Source of the DNA: Variovorax paradoxus
GTDB lineage: Bacteria; Pseudomonadota; Gammaproteobacteria; Burkholderiales; Burkholderiaceae_C
Length of the DNA stretch: 64,000 bases
Direction: 5' to 3'
Assembly (NCBI RefSeq): GCF_018614955.1
Contig: NZ_JAGGNV010000019.1
Location: 1 to 64,000 of the forward strand
Part shown: in pieces, positions 34,642-42,659 of the stretch
How positions within the stretch are numbered: the stretch's first letter is position 1
Layout: each line of letters opens with the position of its first letter
The notes under the pieces: model-generated
Told to the model about the DNA's origin: nothing
What the model saw: only the letters and a program-made list of their open reading frames with translations
The model's database searches: none
Made by a program: the position numbers and the translations under genes

Positions 34642-35820
34642 TTAAGGAGCGGCGGTCCGGAAACCCGCGAAGACATCGTTGCGATCGGGCTGGAAGAAAT
34701 TGCGATAGCGCAGCTCGTGCATCCGCGCGTGGGTGGCGAAGGCGCCGCCGCGCAGCTCGCGATGGTCGCCGAACCAGGGGGCCGAGTAGTCGCGATAGGG
34801 GCCGGGCGCGAAACCCCGGTAGGGTGCGAAGGTGCTGGCCGTCCATTCCCACACGCTGTGTCCCCAGGCGAAGGCGGGCTGCGAGGCGGCCGCATGTTCC
34901 CATTCGGCGGCCGTGGGCAGGCGGCGTCCGGCCCAGCGTGCGTAGGCTTCGGCCTCCCAGGCGCTGAGGTGGATCGCGGGCTGGTCGGCGGCCAGCGGCA
35001 GCCAGCGGTCGAACCATCGCGTCTGCCATTGCTTCGGCTGCCGGCGCCAGCGTGCAGGATGGCTGCGCGCGTGCGCCGCGCGCCAACGGCCTGCATCGCC
35101 GGGCCAGAAGGCCGGATCGTCGTAGCCGCCGGCCTCGACGAAGCGCAGGTACTGGCCGGCCGTGACCGGCGTGGCATCGATCTCGTAGCCGGCCAGGGCT
35201 ACAGGATGCGCCGGCAGCTCGTTGTCGAAAGCGAAACCGCCGCGGGCCGCAGGCCAGCCGAGGCGAACCTGCGCATTAGGCACCGCGATCGCGGGCGCCG
35301 CGGCGAGGCTCGGCAGGGCCAGGCCGGCGGGCACGCCGTAGCCCAGCGCCGCGCGCAGCCAGGCGAAGGCTTCGCCGTGCATGTCTTCGTGGAACAGCGC
35401 CAGGCGGTGAAAGTACAGGGCTTCGTCGCTGTCGCCCTGCTGCGCGAGCGCGGCGAGGCAGGCATCGAGTTGCGCGTCGAGCCGCGCGCCGAGCTCGGCG
35501 CGCGAGGGCAGCGGCGCCGCCCAGCGAGCGATGTGGGAGAGGCGCGCCGAGTCGAACAGCGCATCCGGGCCCGCCAGCCGCGCGGGCTCGCGCGCCTGCA
35601 CCCAGCCGTCGGTATCGACCGTGTGCGGGCCGCGCAGCACCCAGAATTCGGCGAACCATGCGAGGTGCGCGAGCTCCCAGGCGACGAGGTTCACGCCGGG
35701 CTGCTGAGGCACGCGCCATTGCGCATCGCTGAGGTCGAAAGTCCAGGCGCGCGTGCGCGCGCGGCTCTCGCGCAGCGCGGCCGCGAGCGCTTCGCCGGCG
35801 AGCGTTCGTGCCTCAGCCAT
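34642..35820 (-). CDS. senA: Selenoneine synthase SenA (EgtB/SUMF1-like, non-haem iron)
   Basis: Encodes 392 residues. The N-terminal DinB-like helical domain carries the iron ligands H52 (ELAHLAWF) and H144/H148 (LFHEDMHGE). The C-terminal formylglycine-generating-enzyme fold has YEIDATPVTAGQYLRFVEAG, WEAEAYARWAGRRLPT, SVWEWTAST and a final RNDVFAGFR. This is the EgtB/OvoA family. Immediate divergence from a SenB-type glycosyltransferase and a SelD homologue identifies SenA, which joins a selenosugar to hercynine. No egtD is in the window, so hercynine must be made elsewhere. The start lies 37 bases from the senB start. An ordinary EgtB is the alternative, less likely given context. Confidence 0.85.
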   Translation of the reverse strand: MAEARTLAGEALAAALRESRARTRAWTFDLSDAQWRVPQQPGVNLVAWELAHLAWFAEFWVLRGPHTVDTDGWVQAREPARLAGPDALFDSARLSHIARWAAPLPSRAELGARLDAQLDACLAALAQQGDSDEALYFHRLALFHEDMHGEAFAWLRAALGYGVPAGLALPSLAAAPAIAVPNAQVRLGWPAARGGFAFDNELPAHPVALAGYEIDATPVTAGQYLRFVEAGGYDDPAFWPGDAGRWRAAHARSHPARWRRQPKQWQTRWFDRWLPLAADQPAIHLSAWEAEAYARWAGRRLPTAAEWEHAAASQPAFAWGHSVWEWTASTFAPYRGFAPGPYRDYSAPWFGDHRELRGGAFATHARMHELRYRNFFQPDRNDVFAGFRTAAP

Positions 35821-35857
35821 GGCCGCGCAGGACCCGCTGTCCTGCCAGAATGGCCCG

Positions 35858-36817
35858 GTGGCCAAACCCCGAGTCCTGATCGTTTCGCCGGCGCTGGCGG
35901 ATGCCAACAACGGCAACTGGCGCACCGCCTCGCGCTGGGCGCAGTTTCTGTCGGGTGTGGCCGAGGTCGAGATCGCGCGCGAATGGGACGGCGGGCACTG
36001 CGACGCGATGATTGCGCTGCATGCGCGCCGCTCCGCCGATTCGATCGCGCGCCTGCGGGCCGCGCGACCGGATTGCCCGATCGCGCTGGTCCTGACCGGC
36101 ACCGACGTGTACCGCGACATCGATGAGAGCAAGGCAGCGCAGCATTCGCTGCAGTGTGCCAGCCAACTCGTGGTGCTGCAGCCCGATGCGCTCGATCGCC
36201 TTGGTGCCGACGAAGTTGCCAAGGCCCGCGTGATTCTGCAATCGGCCCGCCGCATGCGGCGCCGCGATGCGGCCCGCAGCCCCGAGCTGGTGGCGGTCGG
36301 CCATTTGCGCGACGAGAAAGACCCGCTCACCCTGATGGCTGCAGCGCGCCGGCTGCCTCCGGAGACGCCGATCCGCATCGTGCACATCGGCGACGCGCTG
36401 GCGCCCGAGCTGGGCGAAGCGGCGCGCCGCACCATGGCCGAGTGCCCGCACTACCGGTGGCTCGGCGGGCTGCCGCGCGATGCCGCGCGGCGCCGGATCG
36501 CGCGCGCTGGCGCGCTGGTCCACATGAGCCGCATGGAAGGCGGTGCGCAAGTGGTGATCGAGGCCGTGCGCTCGGACGTGCCGGTGCTGGCGAGCCGCAT
36601 CGGCGGCAATCTGGGATTGCTGGGCGACGACTACGAGGGCTATTTCGCCATCGGCGACGACGCAGCCCTCGCCGCATTGATGCAGCGCTTCGTGTCGGAG
36701 CCTGCCTTCGCAGCGCGCGTCGCGGCGCAGTGCGCGCTGCGCGAACCCGATTTCACCCCACAGGCCGAACGCCAAAGCGTGCGGCGCCTGCTGCGCGATC
36801 TGCTCGCGCCACCATAA
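35858..36817 (+). CDS. senB: Selenosugar synthase SenB (glycosyltransferase-like)
   Basis: Encodes 319 residues from a GTG at 35858 (product MAKPRVLIVSPALADANNGN); an in-frame ATG at 35819 would overlap senA's start. GT-B fold signs: NWRTASRWAQFL near the N terminus, IALVLTGTDVYRDI, VVAVGHLRDEKDP-like VGHLRDEKDPLTLM, and the donor site VHMSRMEGGAQVVIEAVRSD. SenB makes a selenosugar from selenophosphate and a nucleotide sugar, by analogy with the characterised enzyme. It is followed after 24 bases by selD, which supplies selenophosphate. Confidence 0.85.
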   Translation: MAKPRVLIVSPALADANNGNWRTASRWAQFLSGVAEVEIAREWDGGHCDAMIALHARRSADSIARLRAARPDCPIALVLTGTDVYRDIDESKAAQHSLQCASQLVVLQPDALDRLGADEVAKARVILQSARRMRRRDAARSPELVAVGHLRDEKDPLTLMAAARRLPPETPIRIVHIGDALAPELGEAARRTMAECPHYRWLGGLPRDAARRRIARAGALVHMSRMEGGAQVVIEAVRSDVPVLASRIGGNLGLLGDDYEGYFAIGDDAALAALMQRFVSEPAFAARVAAQCALREPDFTPQAERQSVRRLLRDLLAPP

Positions 36818-36841
36818 TCTTCGCGACCACGAAAGCATCCC

Positions 36842-37903
36842 ATGAACGATCGCATCCTCTCTCCAGGCATCCGGCTCACCAGCTTCTCCCACGGCGGCGG
36901 CTGCGGCTGCAAGATCGCGCCGGGCGTGTTGTCGGAAATCCTGCGCAACAGCGGCGGCGGCTTGATTCCGCCCGAACTGATGGTCGGCATCGAGACCGCC
37001 GACGATGCGGCGGTCTACCGGCTCAACGACGAGCAGGCGCTGATCGCCACCACCGACTTCTTCATGCCGATCGTCGACGATCCCTTCGACTTCGGCCGCA
37101 TCGCGGCGACCAATGCCATCAGCGACGTCTACGCGATGGGCGGCACGCCGATCATGGCGCTGGCGCTGGTCGCGATGCCGGTCAACCAGCTGCCGGTGGA
37201 GGTGATCGGCGAGATCGTGCGCGGCGGCCAGGCGGTCTGCCGCGAGGCCGGCATCCCGATCGCGGGCGGCCACACCATCGATTCGGTCGAGCCGATCTAC
37301 GGCCTGGTGGTGATGGGGCTGGTGCATCCGAGCAAGGTCAGGCGCAATGCCGATGCCAAGGCCGGGGATCTGATCGTGCTCGGCAAGCCGCTGGGCGTGG
37401 GCGTGCTCTCGGCCGCGTTGAAGAAAGAGAAACTCGATGCCGAGGGCTACCGCCAACTGATCGACAACACCACGCGGCTCAACAAGCCGGGCATCGCGCT
37501 GGCCGCGCTCGAGGGCGTGCATGCGCTGACCGACGTGACCGGCTTCGGCCTGGCTGGCCACATGCTCGAGATGGCGCGCGGCGCCGGGCTCAGGGCAGTG
37601 ATCGACTGGCCGCAGGTGCCGCTCCTGCCGCGGGTGGCCGAGATGGCGGCTCAGGGCTTCGTGACCGGGGCCTCGGGGCGCAACTGGGCCGGCTATGGCG
37701 CCGAGGTGCAGCTCGATGCCGCGCTGCCGCTGGTGGCGCAGGACCTGCTGAGCGATCCGCAGACCTCGGGCGGCCTGCTCGTGAGCTGCGCGCCAGACAC
37801 GGTCGATGAGGTGCTGGCCTTGTTTCATGCGCAGGGCTTCGAGGCCGCGCGCGTGATCGGCCGCATGGAAGCCGGGCCGGCCGGCCTGCGCGTCAGCGCG
37901 TAG
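36842..37903 (+). CDS. selD: Selenophosphate synthetase (SelD / SenC)
   Basis: Encodes 353 residues, full length for SelD. The glycine-rich active loop reads FSHGGGCGCKIAPG, with Cys21, Cys23 and catalytic Lys24; the residue that is sometimes selenocysteine is Cys here. Metal and ATP motifs follow: IETADDAAVYRLN, TTDFFMPIVDDPFDFGRIAA, NAISDVYAMGGTP, AGGHTIDSVEPIYGL and LLSDPQTSGGLL. It makes selenophosphate from selenide and ATP. As part of the sen locus it corresponds to SenC. Its end overlaps the convergent WS/DGAT gene by 11 bases. Confidence 0.95.
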   Translation: MNDRILSPGIRLTSFSHGGGCGCKIAPGVLSEILRNSGGGLIPPELMVGIETADDAAVYRLNDEQALIATTDFFMPIVDDPFDFGRIAATNAISDVYAMGGTPIMALALVAMPVNQLPVEVIGEIVRGGQAVCREAGIPIAGGHTIDSVEPIYGLVVMGLVHPSKVRRNADAKAGDLIVLGKPLGVGVLSAALKKEKLDAEGYRQLIDNTTRLNKPGIALAALEGVHALTDVTGFGLAGHMLEMARGAGLRAVIDWPQVPLLPRVAEMAAQGFVTGASGRNWAGYGAEVQLDAALPLVAQDLLSDPQTSGGLLVSCAPDTVDEVLALFHAQGFEAARVIGRMEAGPAGLRVSA

Positions 37904-39470
37904 CCACGGCGGCTGTTGCCGCGCGCTTGCGTGGCGGGGCCTTGTGCGCCGCGGCCTTGGCGGGCACGGCTTTCTTGCGGGCGGGCGCCTTGTGCGGCTT
38001 CGCCGCATTGGCCGCCGTCGCGGCCGCCAGATGCGGCGTCGCCTCGGCGGCCTCGAGCGATCGGATGCGCGCCAGGATCGCGTGATGCTCTTCCAGCAGG
38101 TAGTCCGCGATGTCCTCCACGTCCGGCACCGCGCGGCGGCAGGCGATCAGGCCGAAGTCCAGCATGCCGTTGTAGCTCTGCACTGTCATGTTGAGCGCCA
38201 TGCCGTGGCTCGGGATCGACACCGGGTAGTAGGTCAAGAGCTTGGCGCCCGCGAAGTAGAGCGCGCTCTGCGCGCCCGGCACGTTGGAGATCACCACGTT
38301 GGCCACCGGCGGCAGCCGGTCGGCCAGCCGGGAGCGGCCGTACATCGACGCCAGGCCCGACATCAGCCAGGGCGCGCCGAAGGAGGGAAAGTCGGTCGGG
38401 ATCGCGGCCTTGATGCTGCCCATCAGGCTCTTCGCCGCGGCCGAGGATTCGGAAATGACCTTGATGCGCTCGATCGGATCGGCCACGTCGGTCGCCAGCG
38501 TCATCACCGTCATCGAAACCTGGTTGTTCGAGGAGGTGTCGCCCGGCGCGCGCAGCGTGACCGGGATGGCCGCGCTCATCGGCTTCTTCGGCAGCTTGCC
38601 GTGGTCCGACAGGTAGCGCCGCAGCGCGCCCGCGCAGATGGCCATCACCACGTCGTTGAGGCTGGCGCCGAGCTTCTTGCCGGCCTGCTTGACTTCGGCC
38701 AGCGGGATCGAGCGCACCGCATAGGAACGCTGGTTGGTGATCGCCACGTTGAGCGGCGTGCGCGGGCCGAGCACGTTGAGGTTCTTCGGCAGCGCCCAGG
38801 CCTTGCTGCCCTCGCTGGTCGGCTGCGGGACGATGAGGCTGCGCACCGCGCGCGCCATGTCGGGCAGCGTCTTCACCAGCTTCACGTACTGCTGCAGCGT
38901 GTTGGTGAAGGCAGCGCCCGCGAGTTCGGCCACGCCGAGCTGGTAGTTCCTGCGCCGCGCGATCTGGCGCGGCGCCTTGATGGGGTCGGGGTGCGGCGTC
39001 AAGTCCATGATGGCCTGCGCGAAGGCGGCGCCGGCCTGGCCGTCGATGCCGGCATGGTGCACCTTCGAATACATCGCCATGCCGCCGCCCTGCAGGCCGT
39101 CGATCACGAAGAACTCCCACAGCGGCCGGCTGCGGTCCATCAGCGTCGAATGCAGGCGGCCCACGTACTGCTCCAGCTGCCGCATGGTGCCGGGCCGCGG
39201 CAGCGTGACGCGCCGCACGTGATAGTCGAGATCGACATCGTCGTCTTCGACCCAGACGGGGTTGGAGAGCTCGAAGGGCATCAGCGCGAGCTTGCGCGTG
39301 AAGATCTCCGAGAGGTGCATGCGGCTCGCGATGTGCGCTTTCACGTCCTCGTAGAAATCGCCCTTGTAGTCGGCCGGCAGCTCCAGCAGGTGCAGGCCGC
39401 CGACGTGCATGGGCGTCTCCGGCGTCTCGGTGTGGAGGAAGGTCGCGTCGAGGCCGCTCAGGTGTTTCAT
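37893..39470 (-). CDS. Wax ester synthase / diacylglycerol acyltransferase
   Basis: Encodes 525 residues from ATG 39470 (MKHLSGLDATFLHTETPETP). The catalytic HHxxxDG is HHAGIDG at residues 138-144, preceded by DRSRPLWEFFVIDGL; later motifs SLNDVVMAICAGALRRYL and PPVANVVISNVPG are standard. It esterifies acyl-CoA with diacylglycerol or fatty alcohols to make storage lipid. Unusually, the last 45 or so residues form a Lys/Ala/Pro tail (KPHKAPARKKAVPAKAAAHK), like that of nucleoid or granule-binding proteins. Neighbouring granule proteins carry similar tails. Confidence 0.92.
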   Translation of the reverse strand: MKHLSGLDATFLHTETPETPMHVGGLHLLELPADYKGDFYEDVKAHIASRMHLSEIFTRKLALMPFELSNPVWVEDDDVDLDYHVRRVTLPRPGTMRQLEQYVGRLHSTLMDRSRPLWEFFVIDGLQGGGMAMYSKVHHAGIDGQAGAAFAQAIMDLTPHPDPIKAPRQIARRRNYQLGVAELAGAAFTNTLQQYVKLVKTLPDMARAVRSLIVPQPTSEGSKAWALPKNLNVLGPRTPLNVAITNQRSYAVRSIPLAEVKQAGKKLGASLNDVVMAICAGALRRYLSDHGKLPKKPMSAAIPVTLRAPGDTSSNNQVSMTVMTLATDVADPIERIKVISESSAAAKSLMGSIKAAIPTDFPSFGAPWLMSGLASMYGRSRLADRLPPVANVVISNVPGAQSALYFAGAKLLTYYPVSIPSHGMALNMTVQSYNGMLDFGLIACRRAVPDVEDIADYLLEEHHAILARIRSLEAAEATPHLAAATAANAAKPHKAPARKKAVPAKAAAHKAPPRKRAATAAVATR

Positions 39471-39588
39471 TCGGGTGTCCTGTGTCTTGCGCGTCAAAAT
39501 GATCGGCAATGTGGGAGGCGCCGGATAGCGGGTAAGCCCCGAGGGGCGTCTCGTCGTAGCATCGCGGGGCCGAAGAAAATTGGGGCAG

Positions 39589-39632
39589 TTGGACTAACTA
39601 TCGAACCGATCTAGTTTTTCAGGCCTAGGCCT
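39589..39632 (+). promoter_or_regulatory. Candidate sigma-70 promoter with palindromic operator
   Basis: TTGGAC (39589-39594), a 17-base spacer and TAGTTT (39612-39617) form a plausible promoter. A perfect 12-bp palindrome AGGCCTAGGCCT (39621-39632) covers the expected transcription start. It is upstream of the granule-protein gene at 39676. A TetR gene lies two genes on and could act here. Confidence 0.4.
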
Positions 39633-39675
39633 TTGCGAAGAAGATGAGCCTCATCAACTTCAACAGGAAACCGTC

Positions 39676-40221
39676 ATGTCCACGCAAAACATCTCCACCG
39701 CCGCCATCCACGTCGTCGGCCAATACAACGAAGCCGGCAAGACGCTGGTCAGCGCTTACCGCACCGGCGCGCATCGGCTGCTGAGCGGCGCCGCTTCGCG
39801 CTACAGCGCCTTCCTCGGCAATCGCCAGCTGCCGCTCCTGAACGACGACATCAAGGCCCGCCTGATCGGCGCGCAAGAGAAGATCAACGGCTTCCTGGCC
39901 AACCGCCTCGACATCGACACCGGCCGCGTGGTCTCGGTGATGGACCGTGTCGCAGCCGGCACCACCAGCAGCATCGAGTCGGTCGCCAAGGTCGCGGCGC
40001 GCGTCGAGTCGCCGCTGGGCAATTCGGTGCTGAACACGCTGGGCAGCGTCCACCGGCCGATCGCCAGCGTTTCGGTGCAGATCGCCGACAAGATCGCCGC
40101 CGGTGCCAAGCAGATCGAAAGCCGCGTGGCCGGCGACACGACCGCCGCCAAGGTCGTCAAGACCGTGAAGGCGAAGGCCAAGCCGGTGGTGCGCCGCGCG
40201 GTGCGCAGCGCCACGCGCTAG
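39676..40221 (+). CDS. Granule-associated (phasin-like) protein
   Basis: Encodes 181 residues, almost entirely helical and low in complexity. The middle reads LIGAQEKINGFLANRLDIDT and SVMDRVAAGTTSSIESVAKV with amphipathic spacing. The C terminus is Lys/Ala/Arg rich (KTVKAKAKPVVRRAVRSATR). I recognise no named domain; the amphipathic helices plus basic tail and its place between a WS/DGAT and a PhaF-like gene suggest binding to lipid or PHA granules. Confidence 0.7.
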   Translation: MSTQNISTAAIHVVGQYNEAGKTLVSAYRTGAHRLLSGAASRYSAFLGNRQLPLLNDDIKARLIGAQEKINGFLANRLDIDTGRVVSVMDRVAAGTTSSIESVAKVAARVESPLGNSVLNTLGSVHRPIASVSVQIADKIAAGAKQIESRVAGDTTAAKVVKTVKAKAKPVVRRAVRSATR

Positions 40222-40275
40222 GCCTGATGGCCGTGGCGGCTGGCCGCCTTTCTTTCAACGTCCTCCGGAGCAACG

Positions 40276-40731
40276 ATGGCGACTCGCCGCGATGAAACTG
40301 TCAGCGTGAAGAAGAAGGCGGCGGCCACCAAGAAGGCGGCGCCGGCCAAGAAATCGGCGCCGCGCAAAGCGGCTCCAGCCAAGAAAACAAAAGCCGCCGC
40401 GCCTGAAAAGAAGGCCGGCGCGCAAGGCCTGCTGCGCGCGGGCCTGAAGGCCTTGGACAACGTGCGCAACGACGTGGTCAAGCGCCAGGCCAACGTGATC
40501 GAAAGCCTGCTCGGCATCGCTCAGCCCAAGCCCGATGCTCCGGCGCGCGGCTTCCCGGGGCTCGACAGCTTCGGCATCCGCAAGTTCGAGGACGTGTTCG
40601 ACCAGCGCGTCGCCACGGCCATGCAACGCCTGGGCATGCCCAGCGCGCAGGAAATCCAGGAACTGCGCGAGCAGATGCGGCTCTTGCTCGAGCATCTCGA
40701 GCGCATCGAATCCGGCCAGCGCAAGCGCTGA
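40276..40731 (+). CDS. PhaF/PhaI-type granule protein
   Basis: Encodes 151 residues. The first 45 are a Lys/Ala/Pro histone-H1-like arm (VKKKAAATKKAAPAKKSAPR). The C-terminal part is a phasin-like helix pair: LLRAGLKALDNVRNDVVKRQ, then FEDVFDQRVATAMQRLGMPS and a coiled-coil ending EIQELREQMRLLLEHLERIE. PhaF-type proteins normally have the basic arm at the C terminus; here it is at the N terminus. Probable role is granule coating and segregation by DNA contact. Confidence 0.75.
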   Translation: MATRRDETVSVKKKAAATKKAAPAKKSAPRKAAPAKKTKAAAPEKKAGAQGLLRAGLKALDNVRNDVVKRQANVIESLLGIAQPKPDAPARGFPGLDSFGIRKFEDVFDQRVATAMQRLGMPSAQEIQELREQMRLLLEHLERIESGQRKR

Positions 40732-40758
40732 GGCTCAACGCTTCGAGCCCTTCAGCCC

Positions 40759-41394
40759 GTGGCCAGCTCCAACACGACGCGCGAACGCATCCTGCAGACC
40801 AGCCTGGCGTTGTTCAATGCGCAGGGGCTCGCGGCGGTGTCGACGCACCGGATCGCGGCCGAACTCGAGATCAGCCCCGGCAACCTCCACTACCACTTCA
40901 AGGCCAAGCAGCTGATCGTCGATCGGCTGTTCCGGCGCTTCGAGGACCGGCTCGAACTGCTCAACGGCTCGTCGGACACCGTGCGCGCGATCGACGACCT
41001 CTGGCTCGCGCTGCACCTGCGCTTCGAAGCCATCGACGCCTACCGCTTCGTCTACCGCGACATGGCCTATCTGTCCGGCGAATACCCCGAGTTGGGACAG
41101 CGGGCGCAGGCGCTGACGGCGCAGAACCTGCTGGCGGCGCAAGCCTTGTGCGAGACGCTGGTGGCCGCCGGTGTCATCGACGCGACAGCCGAAGAGGCGC
41201 AGATGCTCGCGCTGCAGATGGTGTTCACCACCACCTGCTGGCTCTCCTTCGAGCGGCTGGTGCCGGGCCGCGACGCCCTGCAGCAGGCCGATCCGGGGCT
41301 GGCCGCCTTCTACACGCTGACGTTGGTTTCCCCCTACGTTTCCCGCGAATCGAGGGCTTACCTTGATTACCTGCGGGGCAAATACCTCGGATAA
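40759..41394 (+). CDS. TetR family regulator
   Basis: Encodes 211 residues from a GTG at 40759. The N-terminal TetR helix-turn-helix is VSTHRIAAELEISPGNLHYH then FKAKQLIVDRL. The C-terminal ligand domain is helical with no recognised subgroup, though the position next to granule proteins recalls PhaD. It follows the PhaF-like gene by 27 bases and probably controls the lipid-storage locus. Confidence 0.85.
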   Translation: MASSNTTRERILQTSLALFNAQGLAAVSTHRIAAELEISPGNLHYHFKAKQLIVDRLFRRFEDRLELLNGSSDTVRAIDDLWLALHLRFEAIDAYRFVYRDMAYLSGEYPELGQRAQALTAQNLLAAQALCETLVAAGVIDATAEEAQMLALQMVFTTTCWLSFERLVPGRDALQQADPGLAAFYTLTLVSPYVSRESRAYLDYLRGKYLG

Positions 41395-41466
41395 ATGGGC
41401 TTGCCGTCCGACTGGTGTTCAGCCCGCGCGACCGCACATTCCCCGAGAACGACAAAGGAGAATTTC

Positions 41467-42240
41467 ATGATGGCAGCCGCCCACAACCCCATCCCGCCAC
41501 CCTCGCGCCTGCTGCTTCTTGCCGAGGCGCGTGCTATCTGGGAGGCCGGCGCTGCCGTGGCGCTGTGGCCGCTGCTTCAGCTGACGCCGCGCGGCGACGG
41601 GCATCCGGTGCTGGTGCTGCCCGGCCTTGTGGCGAGCGACATGTCCACCAAGCTGCTGCGCCACTACCTGCAAAGCCGCGGCTACGACACCCATGGCTGG
41701 GGCCTGGGGCGCAACCTCGGTCCGCGCGCAGGCATCGAGGACGGCTTGATCGCCAAGCTCGAATCGCTGCACGCCGACAGCGGCCGCAAGGTCAGCCTGA
41801 TCGGGTGGAGCCTCGGCGGCGTCTATGCGCGCCTGCTCGCGTCGACCCGGCCGGACCTCGTGCGCAGCGTGGTGACGCTGGGCAGCCCCTTCACCGGCAG
41901 CGCACGCGCAACCAACGCATGGCGCGTCTACGAAGGCGTGAGTGGCCAGAGCTCGGAAGATCCGCGGCGCATGAAGCACGTGCGGCCGACGCCCAAGGTG
42001 CCCACCACCTCGATCTTCAGCCGCAGCGACGGCGTGGTCGCGTGGCAGTGCAGCGTGGAAGAGACAGGGCCGAGCTCGGAGAACATCGAGGTCGTGGCCA
42101 GCCATCTGGGACTGGGCGCGCATCCGGCGGTGCTCTATGCGCTGGCGGATCGGCTGGCGCAGCCGGAAGGCGAGTGGAAGCCTTTCAATCGCGGGGCGCT
42201 CGGGCCGCTGGTGTTTCCGGATCCGGCGCGGCCGGAATAG
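41467..42240 (+). CDS. Alpha/beta hydrolase, probable triacylglycerol lipase
   Basis: Encodes 257 residues from ATG 41467 with AAGGAG upstream. The nucleophile elbow is GWSLGG (LIGWSLGGVYARLLASTRPD), the oxyanion region VLVLPGLVASDMST, the Asp lies in FSRSDGVV and the His in ASHLGLGAHP. The family covers cytoplasmic TAG lipases and PHB depolymerase-like esterases. Next to a WS/DGAT and granule proteins it likely mobilises stored neutral lipid. Confidence 0.8.
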   Translation: MMAAAHNPIPPPSRLLLLAEARAIWEAGAAVALWPLLQLTPRGDGHPVLVLPGLVASDMSTKLLRHYLQSRGYDTHGWGLGRNLGPRAGIEDGLIAKLESLHADSGRKVSLIGWSLGGVYARLLASTRPDLVRSVVTLGSPFTGSARATNAWRVYEGVSGQSSEDPRRMKHVRPTPKVPTTSIFSRSDGVVAWQCSVEETGPSSENIEVVASHLGLGAHPAVLYALADRLAQPEGEWKPFNRGALGPLVFPDPARPE

Positions 42241-42256
42241 GCCGGCTGAATCTGGC

Positions 42257-42648
42257 ATGGCGACGACCCGGACGACGCCGGAGAACGTCGACGCCTACAT
42301 CGCGGCTTTCTCGCCCGAGGTGCAGGCGATGCTTCAGGAGATCAGGTCGACGATCAGGAAGGCTGCGCCCGACGCGCAGGAGTCGATCAGCTATCAGATC
42401 CCCGCTTTCACGCTGGGCGGTGTGCTGGTGTACTTCGCTGCCTTCAAGAAGCACATCGGCTTCTATCCACCGGTGCGAGGCGACGTGCGGCGGAGAAAGC
42501 CGTGTCCGCCTACGCGGGGGAGAAGGGCAACCTGCGATTCCCGCTCGACCAGTCGATGCCCCATGGGCTGATCGAGCGGATCGTGAAGCTCAGGGTCAAG
42601 CAGAACCTGGCCAAGGCGAGCGCGAAGGCGGGGAAGCGGCGAAGCTGA
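42257..42648 (+). pseudogene. DUF1801 protein, frameshifted
   Basis: The frame from ATG 42257 gives TTPENVDAYIAAFSPEVQAM and FAAFKKHIGFYPPV, the iron-chaperone-like DUF1801 pattern. Near 42486 the family sequence moves to another frame: AAEKAVSAYAGEKGNLRFPL, then LIERIVKLRVKQNLAKASAK and a stop at 42648. One missing base explains it. Either the gene is newly broken or a base was missed. Confidence 0.8.
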
Positions 42649-42659
42649 TCACCGCGACT

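Noticed and set aside
34642..35820. Annotation of the EgtB-like gene as ergothioneine synthase EgtB.
   Set aside because: Adjacency to a SenB-type gene and selD points to selenium rather than sulfur transfer; kept as the alternative in the entry.
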